A DNA stretch of 64,000 nucleotides from the NCBI GenBank assembly GCA_030549495.1, contig JAUIRK010000509.1:990501-1054500 (forward strand). The letters run 5' to 3'. The translations under genes were made by a program, and so were the position numbers. Shown piece by piece: positions 49,001 to 55,499 of this stretch (within the stretch, counting starts at the first letter, position 1; every line of letters begins with the position of its first letter). The DNA is from Nectonema munidae. Lineage: Eukaryota > Nematomorpha > Nectonematoida > Nectonematidae. The notes under the pieces are model-generated. The model did no database searches and had not been told where the DNA came from. It was given only the letters and a program-made list of their open reading frames with translations.

Positions 49001-51416
49001 AAAAATGGAGATTGCGGATTGTAGTCACCGACCACCAACTTTGAAGACAAGTTGTCAAAAAAGAAAAAAGCAAAAGATACCAGTAGTGTATACACTATAT
49101 TTTGACTTATTGAAATAGTTTAACACTCTAACATCCATAGGGATGGCAGTAAGATTATATTGCACCAAATACTTCAGACAGTTAATTGCATTTACCAATA
49201 AGCTTCCTAGCACATCTCTTGGCTCTATGTCATTCGTGCGTGTGCTTGAAGAGAAGAGCAATCCAAGGATAAATTTGGTGCTTCACTTCAAATGTAGAAA
49301 TTAATCTGTGTGGGAAAACCAATACGTTAAGAGATGGATTAACATTCCTATTTACCTTGTTTATGCCAACTAAAGCATTCATGAATACAACTGTGATTTT
49401 TCTCAGATACTACCTCTAAAGGGGCTGCATATTGTCGTGGAGCTTCTTCAAATGGACTGACTTTGAGAATAATGAGGTCTTATTTATTCCTCTTGTTCAA
49501 CAAAACAGCGTAGACTGGACTTGGAAGTATGACCATCTGAAAGATTTACAAGTCTTCTCTCTAAATCAGTGTTATGGAAATGATGAATGATCTAAGATTT
49601 AGCATCTTTTTATACCTTACTCTGAATCAGTAGAAAATATGGGTTCTCTTGATCTGTAGCGAATTCCAACATGATCGTACTAATTATATATCTAACTGGA
49701 GTTAGAGTCACCATATCAAAATCTAAATCCAGACTTCTGTGTTCTGAGTCGCCAAAATTATTAGGTCTTGATGGTAGGAAAATATTTCGGAAGATAGCTC
49801 TGGAAGTTAAGTGAATCGCTTATCTTGAATCATATCGGCGATATGATCACGAAGGAACGCGTCAAGCAACTGTTCCTAGAATCAGAAGAAGTGTTTTCGC
49901 AGACTTTGAGAGAACTCACCGACTCTGGATGTGATTGTATATTCAGTTTTCATCAATTTTGTACGTTGTTTATATTAAAGTATATATTGTGTTTTCTAGG
50001 AAAAACTTGGACATTTCTGTTTTTTTATTTTCCAAAATTCTTGTTTTATATACGTGAAATCGCCTAATACATACAGAGCCAGTATATACAGATCTATTTC
50101 TCTCAAATAAGTGAAGCAAATACAGAAACAAATTTATGAAAAAATTAATAACTACAAAAACTGAATAGAATATTTATCAAAGAGTTGGCAAGTTTCTATT
50201 TTAGAAGGATTTGAAACTTTTAAAAATCACTCACAGTTATAGATTAAGTTTTTTGATAGACAAAATACCACTTGAGTTTGAGAATTTTGGAAGCCTGGAA
50301 TATATATCTTTTAAGACTAATGAATATTCAACTGAATTCAGACCAAAACTCTGGTATTGATTCTCTTAGAATGTTAGAATTGATTAGTGAGTGACAGCGA
50401 GTAGAAGATTCACTCGACATTTTGTTTTTCTTTGTTGATGAAACAACTGATAAATGCCCTACTTTTAGTTTATGTAAAGTTTCACCAGAGGATGCGATTT
50501 AGAGAGAGGATGTTATTCGGTTGCATCAAATTTCGATTCAATTTCTGAATAAAATACTAAAAAAAAGGGTTGTCGGCGTACATAATGTCGACAATCATTT
50601 AAAAAGGCAACACCAAGAATTTTACTGAATCCTAAATTAATTTTACTATTTACCTAAATTAATAACTGGCTATTTAACTATATTATTATTGTTATCATTA
50701 ATATCAATATCATTCTTCATGTCCAAAGCATGTCCTCTTCAAACGATTATCGACATCTCATCCCTTCATGTTCATTATGTTTTTCGACATTATGTGCATC
50801 TGCATTTTGTCTCTTCTAGAAAAAAAGATTTTTTATACGTAGGAAAAAAAATGATATTCTTTTCAAGGAGTTTTGCAAAGAAATGAACAAGCATTAGATG
50901 ACCTTTTAACACTAAACAATGGCTATCTACTTCTATTTCTAAAATGATGAGATTTAAGCAATGCTAAATGTGATGTTTTGTGTAAAATTTGATTTTTTTT
51001 TGACGCTCTTGATATTTTATTCACCTGAAAATTTTGAAAATTGGGTCCTTTGAATACTTGAATCACTACAAAAAATTCTTATATGCTGAAAAACAAATTT
51101 TTTTAGTTTTTTTTTATAAATTGGCAAATTTAAAGCCTCAAATTCTAGATAAAACTAAAAAAATCCAACATCTTATGAATTATATACTTTTTGGAAAGTT
51201 TGTGAAATTTCATTGATCCCCTCCCAGCTTTCTCGTTGCGTCCCTAATTGAAATTTTCGCTTTCCTTTGCCTATCTTATTTTCACCTTTGTTTCTATCAC
51301 AAACAGAGTTAAGGACTCTCTCGCATTTTCCTCAAGAAAGCTGTGATTCGGTATTCGCCGCAAAGTACTTGTCGTTGGATGACCTCGCGTTCATAGACGA
51401 TGTCGACCTCACTTGA
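15909..51416 (+). CDS. ANKIB1: ANKIB1-like RBR E3 ubiquitin ligase (18 coding exons)
   Basis: Orthologue of ankyrin repeat and IBR domain-containing protein 1, a RING-between-RING ligase that passes ubiquitin from an E2 through a RING2 cysteine to substrates. Exon joins are 15909-16096, 17000-17399, 20650-20821, 25274-25476, 30299-30387, 32983-33127, 33194-33329, 34395-34679, 35291-35483, 36408-36711, 37293-37402, 39507-39618, 40361-40529, 42773-42890, 43449-43531, 44768-45122, 49812-49945 and 51307-51416. The product is about 1,101 residues. Gly2 in MGSAFTKF fits N-myristoylation. Ankyrin repeats lie at about 45-90 and 133-190, a UBA-like segment at 227-268, and RING1 at C322/C325/C340/H342/C345/C348/C367/C372. 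IBR is at about 411-478, RING2 at 519-548 with catalytic Cys about 532, then the Ariadne domain to about 780 and a UIM-like helix at about 849-860. All zinc ligands and the catalytic Cys are intact. Identity is strong; exon 15 and the 17/18 border are uncertain. Confidence 0.93.
17000..17399 (+). CDS. ANKIB1: ANKIB1 exon 2 (ankyrin repeats)
   Basis: The acceptor 'ttctaaaacag' follows a T-rich tract. The exon gives GNPNKRNSHDQTSLHFLC, nearly the human GNPNKRNVHNETSMHLLC, then an ankyrin unit GRTPLHFAVQNSSLEFIKLLL. It ends in phase 0 before GTAATG. Confidence 0.92.
17586..19895 (-). mobile_element. piggyBac-family DNA transposon, broken copy
   Basis: Minus-strand piggyBac element in ANKIB1 intron 2. 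The right end is clear: GGG abuts TTAA at 19896-19899, the family's target. The likely left end is TTAA at 17586-17589 followed by TCCCAT, weaker. A palindrome CCACTACAAATGTAGTGG sits near the right end (19863-19880) and again at 19525-19542, with a 16-base version, CACTACAAATGTAGTG, at 17727-17742. Such subterminal repeats usually serve as transposase binding sites. Length is about 2.3 kb, close to a full autonomous element. Confidence 0.85.
17802..19479 (-). pseudogene. piggyBac transposase, frameshifted
   Basis: Two frames remain, 18586-19479 (N-terminal, 297 codons from ATG) and 17802-18452 (C-terminal, 216 codons). The gap at 18453-18585 still reads as transposase, with a KLYFDNFFSS block in a shifted frame, so two single-base indels explain the break. 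Family marks are an acidic N-terminus, SIDESMLPYFGRHSCKQF (first catalytic Asp), the YFDNFF Asp, and CMGGVDILDRSLADW (third Asp). A C-terminal Cys-rich zinc-binding tail carries ICILCKKNC and CKKCNKQLH. The enzyme cuts and pastes at TTAA. This copy is inactive but young, with only a few lesions. Confidence 0.9.
20008..20244 (+). other. Unassigned open stretch
   Basis: A 78-codon plus-strand frame (includes KELSEQSNFLSTQFEDFKK and FESCYDCATLDLKYPPLHL) directly beyond the piggyBac end, in ANKIB1 intron 2. It is more protein-like than most nearby frames. It is not needed for ANKIB1, where exon 2 and exon 3 join cleanly in phase 0. It may be a scrap of another gene or chance. Confidence 0.15.
20650..20821 (+). 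CDS. ANKIB1: ANKIB1 exon 3 (UBA-like segment, first half)
   Basis: The acceptor is 'tctttttag'. It encodes NVQFDVINESLKALDL and EYKDELITNVSNVLDLPSC, then HAEALLQHN, parallel to human LKDMLIVETADMLQAPL and TAEALLRAHDW. It ends in phase 1 before GTATGC. Confidence 0.92.
21223..21329. mobile_element. piggyBac-type MITE
   Basis: A 107-bp segment framed by TTAA on both sides (21219-21222 and 21330-21333). The terminal inverted repeats begin CCCTTTG and end CAAAGGG, as in piggyBac-derived miniature elements. The inside is noncoding and short, so it would rely on another copy's transposase. It lies in ANKIB1 intron 3. Confidence 0.7.
21334..25273. other. ANKIB1 intron 3, remainder
   Basis: AT-rich sequence with no convincing coding or RNA features. 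A minus-strand frame at 22961-23161 gives a hydrophobic 66-residue peptide without support and was not accepted. Confidence 0.5.
25274..25476 (+). CDS. ANKIB1: ANKIB1 exon 4 (UBA-like segment, second half; linker)
   Basis: The acceptor 'tctgtttag' joins in phase 1 to make K-W-S-V-R-T-V-I-D-D-W-M, matching human DWDREKLLEAWM. A polar linker rich in Ser, Arg and Asp follows. The phase-0 donor TTG|GTAACC at 25477 is preferred over CAAG|GTAATT at 25424, because only phase 0 joins correctly to the RING1 exon. Confidence 0.88.
27700..28990 (-). pseudogene. MULE-like DNA transposase remnant
   Basis: In minus-strand order the text includes RTRTYTEEDAIIIKRN upstream, then KNWFVDATFKNVPFCSPYYN and an open block at 27924-28127 (FVPPSNVIEYFEHLYEHV). 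The W-F-V-D-A-T-F motif is the first catalytic Asp region of MULE-type transposases, whose genes often carry a FLYWCH-like N-terminus. Multiple stops and frame changes make it dead. No terminal inverted repeats were identified. It lies in ANKIB1 intron 4. Confidence 0.5.
29061..29456. mobile_element. Possible nonautonomous piggyBac-like element
   Basis: Flanked by TTAA at 29057-29060 and 29457-29460. The ends read CACTAGGAAAAG and, inverted, CACGACGAAAGC (8 of 12 match). The CACTAG start after TTAA is common in piggyBac relatives. The internal sequence is noncoding. TTAA is frequent in AT-rich DNA, so this is tentative. Confidence 0.3.
30299..30387 (+). CDS. ANKIB1: ANKIB1 exon 5 (RING1, first part)
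   Basis: The acceptor is 'cctttttttag'. It encodes CSICFVGAPFEIAKKYLNC and THFFCQECWQ, holding six of the eight RING1 zinc ligands (C322, C325, C340, H342, C345, C348). It ends in phase 2 before GTAAAT. Confidence 0.93.
30560..31400 (-). pseudogene. LINE fragment with PHD-like zinc finger
   Basis: Minus-strand frames at 30980-31228 contain CNTCICKSTCSIKCN and THWVHLKCSNILLKSYNTNWTC. This Cys/His pattern and the WVHLKC signature are found in zinc fingers of some non-LTR retrotransposons just before the endonuclease. The following frame (30592-30813) has endonuclease-like but badly damaged text. Several frame changes are present. It lies in ANKIB1 intron 5, opposite in orientation to the gene. 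Confidence 0.45.
31401..32982. other. ANKIB1 intron 5, remainder
   Basis: No gene, RNA or repeat with recognisable structure was seen. Base composition is typical of the introns here. Confidence 0.5.
32983..33127 (+). CDS. ANKIB1: ANKIB1 exon 6 (RING1, second part)
   Basis: The acceptor 'tttttgtttag' joins in phase 2 to give T-Y-L-T-L-K-I-E, like human SFLNLKI. It supplies the last RING1 ligands in CPYSDC (C367, C372) and reads on through SLDFIEKVVTKDVLLKFSQY. It ends in phase 0 at GAA|GTAGTT. Confidence 0.92.
33194..33329 (+). CDS. ANKIB1: ANKIB1 exon 7 (IBR, first part)
   Basis: It follows a 66-base intron, by far the shortest in the gene. It encodes AFVETNPMFKWCPFPDCKRA, matching human AFVENNPAIKWCPTPGCDRA, then a variable loop. 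The donor is TTCG|GTGAGA, phase 1. Confidence 0.94.
33568..33839. mobile_element. hAT-type MITE with 8-bp target duplication
   Basis: A 272-bp element with terminal inverted repeats starting CAGTGGCGGATCC and ending GGATCCGCCACTG. It is flanked by 8-bp duplications, CTGACAAT (33560-33567) and CTGTCAAT (33840-33847), with one mismatch. T at position 2 and A at position 7 fit the hAT target preference. G-rich runs lie next to both ends. It is noncoding and sits in ANKIB1 intron 7. Confidence 0.8.
34395..34679 (+). CDS. ANKIB1: ANKIB1 exon 8 (IBR end, RING2 start with catalytic Cys)
   Basis: The phase-1 acceptor is 'attttggattag'. A nearer 'cacag' at 34421-34422 would break the frame. It encodes VQCGQEDHSFCWDCLSEGHE and CGC, finishing the IBR, then KSCPNCNSRIQKTEGCNHIK. 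Cys in GCNH (about residue 532) aligns with the active-site Cys of RBR ligases. It ends in phase 1 before GTAAAA. Confidence 0.93.
34742..34835 (+). repeat. tRNA-derived SINE remnant (possible)
   Basis: GAGTTCAAATCCCAGTCGGG near 34809-34828 matches a pol III B box with its T-arm surroundings. The upstream A-box side is poorly preserved and no clean cloverleaf can be drawn, so this is not called a tRNA gene. It lies in ANKIB1 intron 8. Confidence 0.35.
35291..35483 (+). CDS. ANKIB1: ANKIB1 exon 9 (RING2 end, Ariadne start)
   Basis: The acceptor is 'ttttttgtag'. It encodes KYNFCWVCLDSWKKHNNKTG and GYFKCTRFEV, close to human KYDFCWICLEEWKKH and GGYYRCTRYEV. Two overlapping donors exist at the end. 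The second one, AAAGT|GTAACT, is chosen because phase 2 is needed for exon 10. Confidence 0.9.
36408..36711 (+). CDS. ANKIB1: ANKIB1 exon 10 (Ariadne domain)
   Basis: It joins in phase 2 as V-L-K-Q-N-E-S-L-L-A-E-E-K. It then covers IESELTRFLLSSHCELITSR and KFLIGSCIFAHYMPNDI, equivalent to the human Ariadne helices around VLLKTRRILKCSYPYGFFL. The acceptor 'gcaattaag' has a poor pyrimidine tract. The donor is CAC|GTAAGC, phase 0. Confidence 0.87.
37293..37402 (+). CDS. ANKIB1: ANKIB1 exon 11 (Ariadne domain)
   Basis: The acceptor is 'cttcctttttag'. It encodes SEMDNCVSNLHNMICKQW and DKIVQMTLLLKRK, paralleling human DLEMVTEDLAQKVNRPYL and KACLVQQKR. The phase-2 donor AAAG|GTCCAT is not strong but gives the correct R-F-E-F-L-A join. 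Reading through it meets a stop at 37462. Confidence 0.86.
39199..39268 (+). repeat. Perfect 35-bp tandem duplication
   Basis: Two exact copies of a 35-base unit beginning 'cgtaaggagtagtggaaata' lie head to tail in ANKIB1 intron 11. Exact identity implies recent slippage or replication, or an assembly artefact. Confidence 0.85.
39507..39618 (+). CDS. ANKIB1: ANKIB1 exon 12 (end of Ariadne domain)
   Basis: The acceptor is 'tttcttttttag'. It encodes FEFLATLSKGILPPETPK and RKFRKKFFPNIIDLDMK, like human QEFLASVARGVAPADSPEAP. It ends in phase 0 before GTGGGT. Confidence 0.88.
40361..40529 (+). CDS. ANKIB1: ANKIB1 exon 13 (acidic tail segment)
   Basis: The acceptor is 'ttttttactttgatag'. It encodes NYFESEVFSSDKIDLKNPW and an acidic Ser-rich stretch, MQDSSEEDSDMEVSDSKPK. 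Phase 0 in, phase 1 out (CTC|GTAATT). It is poorly conserved against human, so support is frame, composition and phase. Confidence 0.75.
42773..42890 (+). CDS. ANKIB1: ANKIB1 exon 14 (UIM-like motif)
   Basis: The acceptor is 'tatgcaatttttag', phase 1. It encodes VKMDLYFVLELSKHKS. The Leu-x-x-Val-x-x-x-Ser spacing matches a ubiquitin-interacting motif in which the usual Ala is Val, where human has PNILLAIQLSLQE. It ends AAGAG|GTGGGT, phase 2. Confidence 0.75.
43449..43531 (+). CDS. ANKIB1: ANKIB1 exon 15 (3' end uncertain)
   Basis: The acceptor is 'tttccattttgtag', phase 2. Two phase-1 donors would keep the frame: TTAA|GTAAAC after 43531 (chosen) and CAAA|GTATCG after 43465, which would leave a 17-base microexon. 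The chosen form adds SIAFSQNEYCCRNKTFL to a Ser-rich linker. Confidence 0.55.
44768..45122 (+). CDS. ANKIB1: ANKIB1 exon 16 (large tail exon)
   Basis: The acceptor 'tgtgtccttag' joins in phase 1. It encodes KARKKLYFKCPLKVLLPF, FPADNWHAKFASKNADLW and QLLTELAKAATLAQIIESS. GC content and codon use match the conserved exons. The donor GGGGC|GTGAGT is strong, phase 2. No clear human counterpart; probably lineage-specific tail sequence. Confidence 0.8.
45125..45205 (+). repeat. Dispersed repeat D, copy 1
   Basis: Contains 'ctagatgtacgcttcgatat' and 'cacaaggtatttggtt', similar to 47886-47945 in the same orientation. A 'gttcgaga' string resembles part of a pol III B box, so a SINE origin is possible. 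Confidence 0.35.
45494..45676. repeat. Long hairpin: 78-bp inverted repeat
   Basis: Left arm 45494-45571 and right arm 45599-45676 are reverse complements with about two mismatches, separated by a 27-base loop. It is AT-rich, noncoding and inside ANKIB1 intron 16, so the pre-mRNA would fold into a near-perfect 78-bp duplex. It could be a foldback/MITE insertion. No target duplication is obvious. Confidence 0.9.
47222..47255 (+). repeat. Short imperfect duplication
   Basis: The string 'acggctattgatgt' occurs twice within 34 bases, separated by 'acatt'. It is a minor local repeat in ANKIB1 intron 16. Confidence 0.6.
47870..47950 (+). repeat. Dispersed repeat D, copy 2
   Basis: Partner of 45125-45205, with 'ctagatacacttcgctttga' and 'ccacaaggtgttggctt'. 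The remaining parts of intron 16 (45680-49800) hold no recognisable gene apart from the LINE insertion below. Confidence 0.35.
48831..49080 (+). mobile_element. 5'-truncated LINE insertion with target duplication
   Basis: The 250-bp insert is flanked by CAGTAGTGTATACCCTATAT (48811-48830) and a 20-base copy with one mismatch (49081-49100). The plus strand encodes the far C-terminus of a LINE reverse transcriptase, GKRSRGRQRKRW and then, in another frame, AYDRKKWRLRIV. It ends in an A-rich tail. Truncation at the 5' end plus a long target duplication is the signature of target-primed reverse transcription. Confidence 0.8.
49812..49945 (+). CDS. ANKIB1: ANKIB1 exon 17 (end uncertain)
   Basis: Phase-2 entry after 'gaagttaag' gives A-E-S-L-I-L-N-H-I-G-D-M, then KERVKQLFLESEEVFSQTL and ELTDSGCDC. 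The pyrimidine tract is poor. At the 3' end the better-looking donor GATT|GTATAT would create a stop at the exon 18 join. TTCA|GTTTTC keeps the frame and is used here, with low confidence in the exact border. Confidence 0.6.
50150..50520 (+). pseudogene. hAT-like transposase scrap
   Basis: At 50410-50501 the plus strand reads LFFFVDETTDKCPTFSLC. V-D-E-T-T-D is the conserved catalytic Asp block of many hAT transposases (usually VDETTD followed by QLSLC-type text). The flanking sequence is decayed beyond recognition. It lies in ANKIB1 intron 17. Confidence 0.35.
51307..51416 (+). CDS. ANKIB1: ANKIB1 exon 18 (terminal coding exon)
   Basis: The acceptor is 'ttctatcacaaacag'. It encodes LRTLSHFPQESCDSVFA and YLSLDDLAFIDDVDLT before TGA at 51414-51416. 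GC content is high, as in the conserved exons. The acidic C-terminus is plausible, but homology to the human end is not demonstrable by eye. Confidence 0.65.
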
Positions 51417-51530
51417 GAAGAATAGCGAAAAATGGTGAAAAAATGGACTCTACTTCTGTCCATCTCGCCACCTGATATCCTAAACAACCTCACCCACCTT
51501 TTAATATCTATATCTGTCTTTATTTTTGGA

Positions 51531-51536
51531 AATAAA
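51531..51536 (+). terminator. Poly(A) signal of ANKIB1
   Basis: AATAAA lies 115 bases after the TGA, giving a short 3' untranslated region. It is the first canonical signal downstream. Confidence 0.65.
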
Positions 51537-52028
51537 ACTTCATTACAGTTTTGCTTAACGCTTTGATTTCACTTCTCTTCTCCAAACTTCTTGGGACCAA
51601 GGAGTGAATGACCTTTTTTTTTTTCTCAAAAGCCTTTCCATAACGTCTTCGTATACAGGCGTGAAAATACACTTTCTCCGTGTATATCATTTCGGTATGA
51701 TTAGAATTTCATAGATAACAATTTTTTTCACCAAATTGTACCTTTTTATATTTAATCAAGCAATTGAAGTGTTTAGTCTTTTCTACATCAGGGTTTGAGT
51801 CGAATCAACAAAAAGAACACTCACTCAGCCCTTTTCAAAATTTGCTATGCAAAGTAAATGCTCACTGAAATAAAATAATAATGAAAAATACGAAAAAATC
51901 GTATCAAAATTTTTAATAATTTAGTCATTGTTCGTTCCTTAGAGATTGGTTTTCCGAGTCGTAAGTAAGTTAAAAGATTTTTTGCAAAACCCCTTAAGTT
52001 ACGCCATTTCCTCATGCAACGAGGAAAT

Positions 52029-52169
52029 TCACTCGGACGAGTTCCACTTCCCCCTCTTTATGTTTTCCATCTTCTCTTTGTGACGGCAAAAGCATTCCGG
52101 TGGATCAAAAGTACGACCAGTGTAACGAATGGTCCTTTCGCATAGTTTATTCTTCGGGTTAGTGCAAGA
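52029..52169 (-). pseudogene. GIY-YIG-like endonuclease fragment
   Basis: A 47-codon minus-strand stretch contains KLCERTIRYTGRTF and CRHKEKMENIKRGKWNSSE. The Y-x-G-R-T followed by a C/R-x-H-K segment resembles the GIY-YIG nuclease core as found in Penelope-like retroelements and some bacterial-type nucleases. It is short and degraded. I treat it as a retroelement fossil of uncertain family. A chance Cys-rich frame is the alternative. Confidence 0.3.
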
Positions 52170-55100
52170 TCATTTGGTGATGCTAAGAAATAACAAATAT
52201 TGCGAAAAAACTTCTCAACTTTTCACCGATTAAAATGGATTTGATTTACGAATTGATCATCAGGATTTTGATTAGATCTTAACCTCGTGCAATTAAATGT
52301 AATAAAACACTTATATTTGGTTTAAAAAAATTGTTTTAATAAAAGCATAGAAAATAGAATTTGGGGAATAATTAGATTACTTTATGTAAATTAACTTAGG
52401 TTCGAGAATTTTGTGTCGAATTTTAATCAAGTTGACTATAAATTCATTTTTGTGTCTTTTTTAACGTAGTGAAATCTATGAAAGTATTTTTGGAGAAGGA
52501 ACTTAGCTGCTCGTCAAACTGAGACATGAGATCACTCTCCACTAAAAGATTATTTTGAGTTTGACGCATGTGTACCTGGACACCGTTAGATATTCTTTCC
52601 GATTTGAGAACTTCTTTCAAAAATTAATGGAATCCCGGAAAAAAATTTAGGTGCAAAACTCGCACTGCGTTTTCAGAACAAATTAGTTCCCTCCGCTTTC
52701 CTTTCCAATTGAACTGCGTCTAAATTTTAAAATATTTTCTTACCCACCTCGACTATTCCTATCAACGCAATAATAGTCAAAAAAAAACTTGAAATCACAC
52801 ATTTGTATCATTCATGAGACAAGTTCAATTCCCCAAGCACATTATTTAGCATTTTAAAGAAATTACAAACCTTTTATCATGGTTTGCATATATAATATAA
52901 CATTTAATTAACTTTATATGCTTTTCAAAGAGACCATTATTGATTAACGCCAAAAGAAGAGTAACATTAAACATTTTGATATTATTTGCGTAATATTTTT
53001 GGATATTTTTTTCGATATAAGAATTTGGTCTAATTGAAAGGACGGATATGAGAGTTTTGCTTTCCCATATTTAAAGAGAGAGAGACAGACAAATTCATTG
53101 CCTTTTAGACCAATTGAAATACTCTTGTATTTATATTCCTTTTCACACGTCGATCGGTGACTTCTTTATATGTATGATATTGATAGTAAAAAATCAATGA
53201 AAATTTTTTTTCTTCCTATGAAAAATCCAAGTAGAGGATAAATTTGAGACGTAATAATTTTTGGGGGCACTGATAGAAAAAGTTTGGACAAAGCTTTTTC
53301 TCCATTTCCTTTAAAAGTGTCCATTTTATTGAGTCCTAGAACTAAAACCGTATAAGGTACCTTTTGAACCCTGAAGCTTCTATCTCGTATGCAAAAGTAA
53401 CGAAAATTAGCGACTCAAATCTAAGAATTATGAAGAGAACCCCTTTTATTTGAGAAAAACCAAGAGTAAAAATTTGGAGTCAAATGCTCGTGAATGCCCA
53501 TGATGAAAGACGTTCTTCTTGAGTTACTGAGTTTTCTCGTTGTGTCCTCGTCTTCTCATAGGTCTTCGTATTCATTGTCGATGTAGTTGGATTCGTTTTC
53601 ATAAAAAAAATCGCCAGAAGGAGACACGATTACAGCTCTTAAAAGGTATTTGTTTTATCATATATGCTGGAAAACTCAAATTAACAAGTTTTAAAGAAAT
53701 TTAACTCAAAAGGACGTACTCCCTCCCAACTGACTTTTGGATTTTTTTTCCATTATCTTTTCATGATGTCCAGCAAGGTTAATACAAAATCCAGAAAAAA
53801 AATTGTTGATTCAATTTGTTAGTTTATTTGTTATTAAATTAAATGATTTGTTCCAATAATAACGCGCTGACAAACTACAATACTTAAACTGTCAAAATCA
53901 AAATTTTTATTCGCTCACGAAATAAAGACACTGCCTTCTCAAAAAGATTGCTTAATCTGAAAATAGATTGAAAATGTCATTTTTAAATGAATTAAATTTT
54001 TATAAATTCGAAGATCAAAATAATTTACCAAAAATAAAAGTTCAAATTTTCAAGTTCAAATTATATTAGTGTTTTCATGGATCAAAAGGAGATTGTAGAC
54101 AAACCTACTTACTACCTTCTCAAGACGAAGTTTTAATATATAAATTTAAATTGAACTTTTAATTAAATTTTCTAAAAAAAAATTCGATATCTGTGTATAT
54201 TTTATATTCAAATATTTTTCAAAATATGAATCACTTATTTTTTTTTAAATTAACGCCATCTCATTATAAAATCAATGCTGGACCTTTTGTACAGTCGAAT
54301 TTAAAACTCAAAATTATGTAATTTCACACACATAATTTAATACAAAAAGTTTTCATGTAACTTTATAATTTTATTCGTTTTTGAAAAAAAAACAAATAAC
54401 ATTTTTCTTACACAAAATAGAGCTGTCGTTCTAAAGAAAAAATGTGAGCTAAATGAATGAAAAATTGATGCTTTTACATCACTTTTCTTTATTATTTATA
54501 TCATCAAAGGCTTTTTGAAACTGGGACAATTCTAAAGAATCGATTCATACTGTCAACAATACTTTTGAGGGTGAATAGTTTTAGTTTGATTTTGACTATG
54601 TCTGATTAATTATTGTGAGAATTATTACTCTTTCTGCATAGCGGTACCGACAAAAAGGAAAACTTCAATTTCTTAGGAATTTATTGGCAATGAATTCTTT
54701 AGTATGTTCAAAAAAATTCAACAATGTGGACATATTATCTTTGAGTGGATTTTACGAATAAAATTTTTACAAATATCACATCAAAATTCACGATTTCTTT
54801 TGCCTTCATTTGTGAGAAGATGACAAAATCTTTTTGGAGGGGAAGCAACAACCCTTATGAAAAAAACACCATACCCCTTTCTCAATTATTTTTATAATTA
54901 TAATTATAATATGATATTTTTTTTTATAATATGATATTATTTTTATTTTATATTATAATTATTATATGATTATTAATCATATTTATGGTGCTGTGTCAAA
55001 ACACTCAAAATTTCTCTTCTTTCAAAAAAACTGGGACAGTTAAATGTACTTAAAAAATGGTCACATAGCCAAAATCATCAAAAAATCTGATCTAATATTT

Positions 55101-55285
55101 TTTAGGTTAGAAATCTTTTAGAATGAAACTAAAATATTCCGCGAGAATAAAATTTGTTCAAATAGATATTGGAATTTCGAGAGTATGTATATATGAAATT
55201 TCAAATCCAATGGAACAAGAACTTAAAACTTAGAAAAACTTCTTTAGAAACAAAATCTTTGACAGATATGCCCATTGAGGTGAAA
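52170..55285. other. AT-rich intergenic DNA
   Basis: No accepted gene. A 26-codon acidic minus-strand frame near 53560-53640 (SPSGDFFYENESNYIDNEYE) in a locally GC-richer patch might be a C-terminal exon but has no supporting context. The rest is AT-rich low-complexity sequence. Confidence 0.4.
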
Positions 55286-55499
55286 TAATTATAACAAACA
55301 AAAAATTGTAAAAACTGGATACTTTATTGTTGACTAGTTTCGGAGTATAAACTCCTTTTTCAAAGCAAATACATATAAATGCTAAAATAGTGAAATCTAG
55401 TGAATTTATATATTTGCTTTGAAAAAAGGAGTTTATACTCCGAAACTAGTTTACAATAAAGTGCCTAGTTTTTACAATTTTTTATATTTGTTATAATTA
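55286..55499. repeat. Long hairpin with hammerhead-like arm
   Basis: Arms of about 95 bp (55286-55380 and 55403-55499) are reverse complements with a few mismatches and one small gap, around a 22-base loop. Each arm contains its own small palindrome GGAGTATAAACTCC or GGAGTTTATACTCC, beside CGAAAC. This order recalls stem II and the GAAA box of hammerhead ribozymes, but the CUGAUGA core reads TTGAAAA here. It is probably a foldback element or MITE. Confidence 0.8.

Noticed and set aside
53560-53640. Acidic minus-strand C-terminal exon candidate
   Set aside because: A single short frame with stops close upstream and no partner exon found.
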